The notes under the pieces were generated by a model. The model searched no databases, had not been told where the DNA came from, and saw nothing but the letters and a program-made list of their open reading frames with translations. Of a stretch of 64,000 nt of DNA, positions 56,471 to 64,000 are shown in pieces. Source of the DNA: Colwellia psychrerythraea (GTDB lineage: Bacteria > Pseudomonadota > Gammaproteobacteria > Enterobacterales > Alteromonadaceae); the NCBI RefSeq assembly GCF_000764225.1, contig NZ_JQED01000015.1, forward strand, positions 1 to 64,000, given 5' to 3'. Each line of letters begins with the position of its first letter. Position 1 is the first letter of the stretch. The position numbers were made by a program, and so were the translations under genes.

Positions 56471-57724
56471 ATGTCAGACACGAATCAAAACAATCAAGTA
56501 AATGAAAGCCGCTTACCTGCCTACTTTGGTGAGTTTGGTGGTATGTACGTTGGAGAATTATTAGTGCCAGCGTTAGAGCAATTAGAACAAGCTTTTATCG
56601 AGTCACAAACGGATGAAGCATTTTTAACTGAATTCAATAATTTATTAACAAAATATGCAGGCCGACCTACACCATTAACCTGCTGTCGTAATATCGTCAA
56701 AAATCCGCTGGCAAAAATTTATTTAAAGCGCGAGGATCTATTACACGGCGGCGCCCATAAAACTAACCAAGTGTTAGGCCAAGCCTTACTCGCTAAGCGC
56801 ATGGGGAAAACCGAAATTATTGCTGAAACGGGCGCTGGTCAACATGGTGTTGCAACCGCTATAGCCTGTTCACTACTTGGATTGAAATGTAAGGTTTACA
56901 TGGGAGCCGTTGATTGCGCTCGCCAGCAGCCGAATGTTTTTCGTATGGAGTTAATGGGGGCTGAAGTTATTCCGGTAACTGCTGGTTCAGGTACATTAAA
57001 AGATGCCGTTAACGAAGCATTAAGAGATTGGTCAGCAAATTATGAAAATGCCCATTACTTATTAGGCACAGCTGCAGGGCCTCATCCGTTCCCAACTATT
57101 GTGCGTGAATTTCAAAAAATGATTGGTGAAGAGGCTAAAGCGCAATTTCTAGAGGAAGAAGGCCGTTTGCCCGATTACGTCATTGCTGCTGTTGGTGGCG
57201 GTTCTAATGCCATTGGTATGTTTCACGACTTTATCAAAGAAGATGGCGTAAAACTTATTGGTGTTGAAGCGGGTGGTAAAGGCATAGATACCAGCGAGCA
57301 CGGCGCAACACTTGTAGCTGGCTCTAAAGGCATGTTACACGGTAACTATACTTACATAATGCAAGATGATTTCGGCCAAATCCAAGAGTCATACTCAGTG
57401 TCAGCTGGACTCGACTACCCTGCCGTTGGTCCGCAACATGCTTTTTTAAAAGAGACAGGACGAGCACAGTATGTCCCCATCAATGATGATGAAGCATTAG
57501 CCGCTTTTCAGACCTTAGCTAAAAGTGAAGGAATTATTCCTGCACTGGAATCATCTCATGCCCTTGCTCAAGCATTAAAGATGGCAGAGTCCGCTACTGA
57601 AGAAACTATTTACTTAGTTAACCTATCTGGTCGTGGCGATAAAGATTTAGCCCATGTCCACGCTATTCTTTCACCTGAAGCAACATTATCAACAACAAAA
57701 GTGAAACACAGAGGAGAGGCATAA
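56471..57724 (+). CDS. trpB: Tryptophan synthase beta chain
   Basis: 417 residues. The PLP lysine lies in [12 protein letters not shown], the substrate glutamate in [10 protein letters not shown], and the phosphate loop in VGGGSNAIG. It joins indole and serine. The start lies one base after trpCF. The end overlaps trpA by one base (TAATG). Confidence 0.96.
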   Translation: MSDTNQNNQVNESRLPAYFGEFGGMYVGELLVPALEQLEQAFIESQTDEAFLTEFNNLLTKYAGRPTPLTCCRNIVKNPLAKIYLKREDLLHGGAHKTNQVLGQALLAKRMGKTEIIAETGAGQHGVATAIACSLLGLKCKVYMGAVDCARQQPNVFRMELMGAEVIPVTAGSGTLKDAVNEALRDWSANYENAHYLLGTAAGPHPFPTIVREFQKMIGEEAKAQFLEEEGRLPDYVIAAVGGGSNAIGMFHDFIKEDGVKLIGVEAGGKGIDTSEHGATLVAGSKGMLHGNYTYIMQDDFGQIQESYSVSAGLDYPAVGPQHAFLKETGRAQYVPINDDEALAAFQTLAKSEGIIPALESSHALAQALKMAESATEETIYLVNLSGRGDKDLAHVHAILSPEATLSTTKVKHRGEA

Positions 57725-58572
57725 TGTCAAACTCAAAAATCCAACAAGCCGGTGCCCGATACCAAACCTCTTTTGCTAGCTTAAAAGAAAAAAATGAACA
57801 AGCCTTCATTCCGTTTGTTATGATTGGCGACCCAAATAAGGCGCAGTCTATTGCCGTTATCAAAAGTTTAATTGATGCTGGAGCTGATGCGTTAGAGTTA
57901 GGGATTCCATTTTCTGATCCAAGTGCTGATGGAATAACCATACAAAGTGCAGCACTTCGCGCTTTAGCTGCTGGTATCAACACAGATATCTGTATTGAAA
58001 TACTATCAGAAATTAGAGAATATGCGCCTCAAATACCCATTGGTTTATTACTCTATGGCAACCTAGTATTTGCGCGTGGTATTGACTCTTTTTATAAAGA
58101 TATGAGCGAAGCAGGAGTGGACTCAGTATTAATCGCTGATGTACCTATTAGAGAGAGTGAGCCTTTTAGGGAAGCTGCATTAAAATATGGTATTGCTCCT
58201 ATCTTTATTGCTCCTCCTAATGCAAGTGATGAGACATTACGTGCAGTATCGTCATACTCTCGTGGTTATACTTATGTATTAAGCCGCGCTGGCGTAACTG
58301 GCGTAGATAGTGCTGAAAGCCCCAAAAATACCGTTAATGCTACAGCAAATAAGTTAATTGAAAGTTTAGTAGCATATCATGCTGCCCCTCCTGTCTTAGG
58401 ATTTGGTATTTCAACACCGCACCAAGTTAAAGAAGCACTTAAAGCAGGTGCACTTGGCGCAATTAGTGGTTCAGCTGTGGTTAAAATCATTGAAAATAAC
58501 TTAGATGATGAAAGTAAAATGCTGAATGATTTGACATGTTTTATTAGTGAGATGAAAGCAGCAACAAAATAA
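57724..58572 (+). CDS. trpA: Tryptophan synthase alpha chain
   Basis: 282 residues: [26 protein letters not shown] (catalytic Glu and Asp) and [10 protein letters not shown] are present. It splits indole-3-glycerol phosphate and channels indole to TrpB. Last gene of the operon, with a strong terminator 40 bases after its stop. Confidence 0.96.
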   Translation: MSNSKIQQAGARYQTSFASLKEKNEQAFIPFVMIGDPNKAQSIAVIKSLIDAGADALELGIPFSDPSADGITIQSAALRALAAGINTDICIEILSEIREYAPQIPIGLLLYGNLVFARGIDSFYKDMSEAGVDSVLIADVPIRESEPFREAALKYGIAPIFIAPPNASDETLRAVSSYSRGYTYVLSRAGVTGVDSAESPKNTVNATANKLIESLVAYHAAPPVLGFGISTPHQVKEALKAGALGAISGSAVVKIIENNLDDESKMLNDLTCFISEMKAATK

Positions 58573-58611
58573 TGTTCATCCAATCATAATCAACGCTATA
58601 TCAGCGCAGAT

Positions 58612-58642
58612 AAAAAAGGAGCTATTTCATAGCTCCTTTTTT
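58612..58642. terminator. trp operon terminator
   Basis: AAAAAAGGAGCTA-tttca-TAGCTCCTTTTTT. Symmetrical, so it can also end the convergent small membrane protein gene. Confidence 0.88.
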
Positions 58643-58653
58643 ATTATGCTTGT

Positions 58654-59010
58654 TTAAATTCTTAACATACGTACAGATAAAAAAATTATCACTAAAGTTA
58701 ATCCTACAAATAATAAAGCTAAAACGTGAAAGCCCCCTCTTTTCACTTTAATTTTAACTCTCGACAACCTACTATTTGAATTACTTTCAATCTTAGGAAT
58801 ATTGTGAAAAATAGAAAGTAAGATATTCAATAGCAGTAACCATATAAAACCTACCAAGCTCAATATACTGAAAGTGTTAGATGAGTGTGTTGCTGAGGGT
58901 GTTTGTAGCAGCTGGGTAATCATAACCCCTAATAGTATTATCATAGCGAGATAAATCATTTTACGAAATGGTAAGAGTTTTACTGACAGCTTTTCCAATA
59001 TTTCCAACAT
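58654..59010 (-). CDS. Small membrane protein of unknown function
   Basis: 118 residues with three membrane helices (MIYLAMIILLGVMITQLL, LVGFIWLLLLNILLSIF, FHVLALLFVGLTLVIIFL) and a basic loop (SRLSRVKIKVKRGG) on the inside. I do not recognise the family. Convergent with trpA and apparently alone. Confidence 0.65.
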   Translation of the reverse strand: MLEILEKLSVKLLPFRKMIYLAMIILLGVMITQLLQTPSATHSSNTFSILSLVGFIWLLLLNILLSIFHNIPKIESNSNSRLSRVKIKVKRGGFHVLALLFVGLTLVIIFLSVRMLRI

Positions 59011-59064
59011 TTACTTTCCAACGTTCCAATGACTTTGTAATGAATAAAGATAATGTGACATTTA

Positions 59065-59378
59065 ATACCAATTTGATTAAATTTCTTCCCAACTCAGAGC
59101 TGTGTTACATGTTCAATAACAAGGAAAATTTGTTTTGGTCTAGTCATTCTAAATCAAATAAATTTAACGATGTTAATGGCCATAAAACAAGCTCCCAAAG
59201 GGCTAGTTTAAAAGGCTTACAAGCTGCGTTATTGATTTTGACAAGGACGCTGCATGGATGCAGCTTATTAGAGAATGCAGGAGCATATTCTCCTGAGTAA
59301 CCATTCTCTTCAATCAATACCTTGCCTCTAAGCCTTTTAATTCTTGCTGAGTAGGAAAGAACTTAATCAACTTGGTAT
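59065..59378. mobile_element. MITE-like element, 314 bp
   Basis: The left end ATACCAATTTGATTAAATTT and, inverted from the right end, ATACCAAGTTGATTAAGTTC match at about 17 of 20 positions. A 110-codon plus-strand frame (58968-59300) runs across the left end and is not a credible gene. The inside (GTCATTCTAAATCAAATAAA) resembles dispersed repeats in Alteromonadales as I recall. Confidence 0.55.
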
Positions 59379-59454
59379 AATACAAACGATACCAGTCGAT
59401 AGTGCTTTGTACTAGTCGATTATCATGACAAAGAGAAAAGTGCTACTCTGAACA

Positions 59455-60030
59455 TAAAAAATGCGACTCAAGGAGTCGCACTTTTATTACTAGCTTATAC
59501 TGTGCGTCCTGCACACATATTAATGATCTCATCTCATCCTTGAATTACTATCCGTAGTACATCCCTTATGTATCCGTTCATATCCATGTAGGGAAACAAT
59601 CCAACGAGTCCATGTTTTTCCTTTAATCAACTGTCCTTAGTTAACATTCCATCATAATAGTTTTCCATAACTATTGTCTTCCTGACCTTGGTAATCCTCA
59701 CCAAGCCACATCCTTGTTCATATCATCCATAGTGGCATCCTACCACTAGACTTCATCCTTAAAGCCTCCCTGTTAAACCCTATTTTAAAAAGCAGCTAAG
59801 TGCTATTTAAAATTAAAGCGTCCTGCTTTAGGTTTTCCTTTTATCATAAACAAGCATCCTTACCATCTCTTCCTTGAAATGCATCCGTTGCACCCAATCT
59901 AGTCCTTAGATTGTGTTACCGTCCACGGTAAGTCCTTGAGTCACTAGATTCCCTCTTAATGACAATATCATCCATAATCGCATTAACAGTAATGCTGAAG
60001 CCCCCTGCTCCTTGTCTTCCTGACATGATT
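59455..60030 (-). ncRNA. csrB: CsrB-type regulatory RNA
   Basis: The minus strand of this protein-free stretch has about 31 GGA motifs in ~570 bases, many in loops of short stems: TGTGC-AGGAC-GCACA, TACTA-CGGA-TAGTA, CACGG-loop copies. It ends in a terminator, TGCGACTC-ctt-GAGTCGCA with six T. The start region GTCAGGAAGACAAGGAGCAG looks like known CsrB 5' ends. CsrB RNAs bind many CsrA dimers and so free CsrA-repressed mRNAs. The 5' end is set only roughly, near 60030. At ~575 bases it is longer than E. coli CsrB (~370). An upstream GacA/UvrY-like site supports the call. Confidence 0.82.
59456..59480 (-). terminator. Terminator of the CsrB-type RNA
   Basis: Eight-pair stem TGCGACTC/GAGTCGCA with a three-base loop, followed on the minus strand by six T. 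Confidence 0.85.
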
Positions 60031-60647
60031 AATATTACACCTCAATATTACTTATTAAAGTAGGTTAACAATAAAGATCTAAATGTCACACTAAAGCCAT
60101 ATTCGGCATGTGGCTTTTATCATTATTAATCAACAAGATAAAAAACAGACTTTTATTCTTTAGCTGAAATTGCCAACATATCTCACACTGATGTGCGATA
60201 TATCTTACAAGGAACACAGTTGTTATTGAGTCTCTTTGACTTTGTGGCATGTGGATCGTCACAAATAATGAGAAATGCGTCACACGATGAGAAAATTTAA
60301 TATTTAAGTTACACCAGAGAAAATTTTGTAACTCGTCAACGCTCCAATAAGGTCAGCAAAGATACGAAAGTGGACGTTCCCTACAGATGAAAGCAAATGT
60401 TTTTTGATAAGAACTTTTACCAATAAGTTGAGCAGTCTAACAGTCGCAAAAACCACCAGCCGTGAAGTTGCATTGATAGAAGTCAAAGGTGTAATTGACA
60501 TGAAAATCTTTTGATTTTAACAAGAAGCAGGCAAATAACTAATTCATCGCATATGACTTAGAAGCTCCTAAGAACAAGTTGATAGTGAACCGACAATTAG
60601 AAGGTGTCGGCTCATAGTTTGAATTAAATCATTATTTTGTTAACACG
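60031..60647. other. Upstream region of the CsrB-type RNA and gap to the amylase gene
   Basis: No gene seen. It contains the GacA-like site at 60192-60209, promoter-like hexamers near 60040-60070 on the minus strand, the motif GATACGAAAGTGGACGTT at 60361 shared with 9251, and a weak stem CCGAC/GTCGG near 60592-60611 without a T-run. Confidence 0.4.
60192..60209 (-). promoter_or_regulatory. GacA/UvrY-like binding site
   Basis: On the minus strand TGTAAG-atatat-CGCACA, against the GacA consensus TGTAAG-N6-CTTACA: one half perfect, the other four of six. It lies about 165-180 bases upstream of the estimated RNA start, a usual distance for csrB genes. Confidence 0.5.
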
Positions 60648-62030
60648 TTATTTGATTTTAACAAAAACTTTATAACCATATGCAGGTAACTTCACTTGTG
60701 AATTTGCTGATATTGTTACTTTCTCTTTGGTGAAATATTCAGTGTATTGTCCTAACTGAATGTTTTCATTAAACTTCACTTTTTGTGCATGCCCTGAAAA
60801 GTTGATCACTACAAAGACTTTATCTTCAGCTTGTTGACGAGCAAACGAAAATATAGCCTTTGGATTATTATTGGGTACGGGAATCATTTTTCCGCCCCAT
60901 TTACCATTCCACAGGGCTTGATTTTCATGCTTTAGTGAAAATAGTTGTTTATATAAATCACCAATAGGGTGTTCTCTCCATTCAATTTCATCTTTATCAA
61001 AAAATGATAATACACGATCAAGTCCTGCTTCTTGGCCGCTATAAAGCAATGGCATGCCTTCTGCTGTCACAGTCAAAACAATACTGGCATTAAGGTACGG
61101 ACCAAATCGATCAAACATTGTTTTCTCCCACGAGTTTTTATCGTGATTATCGACAAAGTTCATTTTTATCGCATTATCTGGCCAAGCACTTAGAGCATGT
61201 GCAAAGTGTGAATAGACACTTGATGCATCAGCATGATTTTCGTTTAACTTTACCAATGTATCGTGCAACGCCCAAGCATATGTCATATCAAAAGCATTTT
61301 TATGAAGATCTCTCGCATCCCATTCAGCCAACATAAAAACAGGCTTTATTAGGTCTAACTCTGTGCGAACATTATCCCAAAAATTAGTTGGAATAAAACC
61401 AGCGACATCAGCCCTATATCCATCAATATCTGCTTCTACAACCCAATATTTTAATGCCTCGGTCATATATTTACGCATTTCTGGATTGTTATAATCAAAG
61501 TCGATGATATCTGACCAATCCCACCAAGGAGTTGGTTGAAAATTACCATTGTGATCTTTGGTATACCATTCTGGATTGCTTACCGTTAGGGGATTGTCCC
61601 ATGCACTATGATTGGCAACCCAATCTAAAATAACGTACATCCCCATGCTATGTGCCTTTTTAACTAAAGACCTTAAATCGTTTAGGCTACCAAATTCAGG
61701 GTTGACTGCTTTATAATCTTTAACCGCATAATAGCTTCCTTTTTCTCCTTTACGATTTTTCTCTCCTATCGGATGAATTGGCATTAACCAAAGAATATCG
61801 ACACCTACCTCCTTTAATCGCGGAAGATGCTTTTCAAACGCTTTAAACGTGCCTTCTTTTGTATATTGACGGACGTTTACTTCATAAATAGTTGCGTTTT
61901 TTGACCAGTTTGGATGCTCAACTTCAACATACGGTTTAGGATGGTAAGCATCCGTAATAGCGTCTGCTAATGTTTGATGGCTTAGAAGTATAAGTCCTAA
62001 GAAAATAAATAGTTTGGAAAAAGTGTTCAT
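60648..62030 (-). CDS. Exported GH13 alpha-amylase family enzyme
   Basis: 460 residues with a signal peptide (LFIFLGLILLSHQTLA). GH13 motifs: DWVANHS (region I), GYRADVAGF with the nucleophile Asp (II), the acid/base Glu in MLAEWD (III) and FVDNHDKNS (IV). The C-terminus is a small beta domain (FSGHAQKVKFNENIQLGQ). It acts on alpha-glucans in the periplasm or outside; exact specificity is not readable. Divergent from a LysR regulator across 124 bases, a common arrangement for control. Confidence 0.88.
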   Translation of the reverse strand: MNTFSKLFIFLGLILLSHQTLADAITDAYHPKPYVEVEHPNWSKNATIYEVNVRQYTKEGTFKAFEKHLPRLKEVGVDILWLMPIHPIGEKNRKGEKGSYYAVKDYKAVNPEFGSLNDLRSLVKKAHSMGMYVILDWVANHSAWDNPLTVSNPEWYTKDHNGNFQPTPWWDWSDIIDFDYNNPEMRKYMTEALKYWVVEADIDGYRADVAGFIPTNFWDNVRTELDLIKPVFMLAEWDARDLHKNAFDMTYAWALHDTLVKLNENHADASSVYSHFAHALSAWPDNAIKMNFVDNHDKNSWEKTMFDRFGPYLNASIVLTVTAEGMPLLYSGQEAGLDRVLSFFDKDEIEWREHPIGDLYKQLFSLKHENQALWNGKWGGKMIPVPNNNPKAIFSFARQQAEDKVFVVINFSGHAQKVKFNENIQLGQYTEYFTKEKVTISANSQVKLPAYGYKVFVKIK

Positions 62031-62154
62031 GAAAATACCTGTTATGTAATTTGTAACTATTCTGACCTATCACAAACGAAGAAAAAACTAGGTAAGAAAT
62101 AAAACTCTATTTCCATATGGAAACAGTGCTACCATTTGATTCTCCCTGTTAACT

Positions 62155-63063
62155 ATGGATTTAGAGTGTATGCAATTGGAAAGATTAAAATTATTTGCTG
62201 AACTAGTGAAAAAAGGCAGCTTTACACGCACTGCAGAATACCTTGGCGTCTCCAAAGCCCATATATCAAAACAGATTAAAGCGCTAGAAAATGAATTAGC
62301 CGTTCAGCTAATCATACGTAATACCCGTACGATGCGGTTAACTTCAGCAGGAGAAAGTTTGTTCGAACATGCGAATAAGCTTACTAGCTTTTGGCAAAAT
62401 ACTAAGCAGCTATTGGAGACTTCAGAAAGTTCACTAATTGGAGAAGTACGTTTCACCGCCCCTACGGGTTTACTAAATCACGTACTTTTGCCAATAATTA
62501 ATCAATTATGTGAGCAACATCCAAATATAAATATTACGGCTGAAACAGGTAATCAGACATACAACCTAATCTCTACTCCTTATGATTTTGCAGTAAGGAT
62601 TACCAATACGCCACCAGAAGAAGTTATCGCTATAAAGTTAACTAGCTTTCATTATGTTTGCTGTGCAAGCCCAGAGTATTTATCTTTAAACGGCACCCCA
62701 AACACACCTCGACAGCTATTAGAGCACACCTGCATTGCACTATCTCATTGGAAGAATTGGCAATTTAAGGAGAAAAATCTCAGTTACGAAGTGAATACGA
62801 CAGCAAAGTTTCAATTTTCTGACAACGAAGTTTTAAAACAAGCGGCGTTATCGTCCATGGGGATTTGTCGAATCCCAAGTTACATGGCGGCTCAAGAATT
62901 TAATAAAGGCTTGTTAATACCATTATTCCAAGAAATAGAGTCTGAACAGAAGGAGGTGTACTTGCTATTCCCTCAATCAATAAAACGGCCAGAAAGAGTC
63001 AATTTAGTGATGAATGCTATTAAGGAAAAACTAAGTAAACATTCAATCGAGTTATATCAATAG
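62155..63063 (+). CDS. LysR-family transcriptional regulator
   Basis: 302 residues (ATG 62155; ATG 62170 after TAGAG is a possible start). N-terminal winged helix FAELVKKGSFTRTAEYLGVS, KAHISKQIKALENEL; C-terminal effector domain of the periplasmic-binding fold (GEVRFTAPTGLLNHVLLPII). Divergent from the amylase gene, so it is a candidate regulator of it. It is of the CrgA/AaeR-like subgroup often adjacent to its target. Effector unknown. Confidence 0.9.
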   Translation: MDLECMQLERLKLFAELVKKGSFTRTAEYLGVSKAHISKQIKALENELAVQLIIRNTRTMRLTSAGESLFEHANKLTSFWQNTKQLLETSESSLIGEVRFTAPTGLLNHVLLPIINQLCEQHPNINITAETGNQTYNLISTPYDFAVRITNTPPEEVIAIKLTSFHYVCCASPEYLSLNGTPNTPRQLLEHTCIALSHWKNWQFKEKNLSYEVNTTAKFQFSDNEVLKQAALSSMGICRIPSYMAAQEFNKGLLIPLFQEIESEQKEVYLLFPQSIKRPERVNLVMNAIKEKLSKHSIELYQ

Positions 63064-63209
63064 CTCTTTGTGGCAATTGTTAGCGTTCAAGAATCAAACC
63101 TGACTGGCAACAATGAGCTTAAACCAGCCTCACAAACGAGCAATAAACTTCGGTTAGTATTACACTAAATATCATCATGGCATTGCAAAGGGTTAATGTC
63201 AGCTTATGG

Positions 63210-64000
63210 CTAATTGATTCTCTTCAGGTATTCAAAATTCTTAATGATAAGCGTTTTAATCAGTGTCGCCCACTTTTTGGCAACATATGAAGGCTGATAG
63301 GCTAGATAGTATGGCGTTTCACTCATACTCTCTTCAAATATGTAGAGGGCTTTTTGATTACTTTGATCGACAAAGTATTCCGGCAAAATACCGATCCCAA
63401 TATTTGAAATAATCGCTTGGTATATACCGAAACTATTATTGATTACTTGCATATTATTATGCTTATGGAAACGCTTATCATGCTTTAGAAAGAGTTTTTC
63501 CCAAGTGTTACTTTTTACATCACTTCTAACGATGAGACGATGCTGTTCATTAATATCGTCAAATGTGGAAAGTTTGTTAATTAATGCATATTGCTCACTG
63601 CACACTAATATATTTTTCGCTGACATTAGAGAAAAATACTCCAAGCCTTTTTCGTTTTTGTTATTTCTGATCGAAAAGTCAAATTTACTTTTCTTAAAGT
63701 CTACAACCTCGTCAGTTAAGTCTAAGTTGATAATTAATTTATCCATTTCCAGTTGCGACAGCATAGGTGCAATAAATTTCACTCCTAAATCAACTGGTGC
63801 AGTCATCTCTAATTTTGTTCTACTTTGATTGACTTGTGTATCAAAGATTACTTGATTAAAGTTTCGTTCAAGTATCAAGTACTCCTGAAATAGTTTACTA
63901 CCTTTGTTAGTAAGCTCTACTTTATTACCCTGACCACGCATAAAAAGCTGAAAGCCTAGTTTCTCTTCTAAGCATTTTATTTGATAACTAATAGAGGGTT
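63210..64000 (-). CDS. LysR-family regulator, cut by the window end
   Basis: The frame is open to the last bases: PSISYQIKCLEEKLGFQLF is the end of a LysR recognition helix and wing, followed by MRGQGNKVELTNKGSKLFQ, which a shorter reading would take as the start. The effector domain follows (MTAPVDLGVKFIAPMLSQLE, GIGILPEYFVDQ). About 30 N-terminal residues lie outside the window. Paralogous in fold to the LysR gene upstream but not close in sequence. Convergent with it, 146 bases apart. Confidence 0.88.
   Translation of the reverse strand, partial: PSISYQIKCLEEKLGFQLFMRGQGNKVELTNKGSKLFQEYLILERNFNQVIFDTQVNQSRTKLEMTAPVDLGVKFIAPMLSQLEMDKLIINLDLTDEVVDFKKSKFDFSIRNNKNEKGLEYFSLMSAKNILVCSEQYALINKLSTFDDINEQHRLIVRSDVKSNTWEKLFLKHDKRFHKHNNMQVINNSFGIYQAIISNIGIGILPEYFVDQSNQKALYIFEESMSETPYYLAYQPSYVAKKWATLIKTLIIKNFEYLKRIN

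Noticed and set aside
58968..59300. 110-residue plus-strand ORF
   Set aside because: It spans the antisense of a membrane-protein gene and the end of a MITE-like element, and has no ribosome site or family likeness.

Overview
The window looks like a piece of chromosome from an AT-rich, probably cold-adapted marine gammaproteobacterium of the Alteromonadales, most likely Colwellia or a close relative. The evidence is gene content and order: zipA-ligA beside cysZ, motY beside rnt, lolCDE, prkA-yeaH-spoVR, fadR-nhaD-dsbB, a trp operon with fused trpCF, and the ycgN/ycgL/rnd/rluB/yciO/rnm group. The genus is inferred from this pattern, not from a database search. No tRNA, rRNA or CRISPR array was seen.

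Positions 1 to about 17.4 kb read as accessory DNA. They hold a tyrosine recombinase with a decayed second copy, a solitary R-M-controller-like regulator with three 15-bp operator repeats, and two ArsR paralogues. The ArsR pair brackets a sulfite-dehydrogenase-like molybdoenzyme, a cytochrome c and an EamA transporter, and the second ArsR diverges from a COG0701/ArsP-like permease and a DsbC-like thioredoxin. Then come a gene row of unknown purpose (secreted zinc phospholipase/nuclease-like protein, alpha/beta hydrolase, secreted protein), an IS3 remnant, an orphan HipA N-terminal (HipS-like) gene and several palindromic repeats. The region ends inside ligA: the housekeeping ligase is cut at residue 399 in its OB fold, and a complete but divergent NAD-dependent ligase follows 12 bases later. 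The simplest reading is an island edge that broke ligA and supplied a replacement.

From 18.7 kb on, the window is mostly core genome. It covers cell division (zipA), sulfate uptake (cysZ), an M1 peptidase, the flagellar motor protein motY, RNase T, peroxide and superoxide defence with iron-sulfur glutaredoxin, the LolCDE lipoprotein exporter, a PilZ-like protein, carbonic anhydrase, tyrosine catabolism (hpd with a TyrR-type box), the PrkA/YeaH/SpoVR stress unit, fadR-nhaD-dsbB and an RNA-processing group. The trpEGD(CF)BA operon has a textbook attenuator and a second Trp-rich leader ORF behind it. Three MITE-like elements with imperfect terminal inverted repeats sit in gaps at 31.8, 37.9 and 59.1 kb.

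The right end carries an unannotated CsrB-type RNA on the minus strand (about 59455-60030) with about 31 GGA motifs, a terminator and an upstream GacA/UvrY-like site. It is followed by an exported GH13 alpha-amylase, a divergent LysR regulator, and a second LysR gene cut by the window end.
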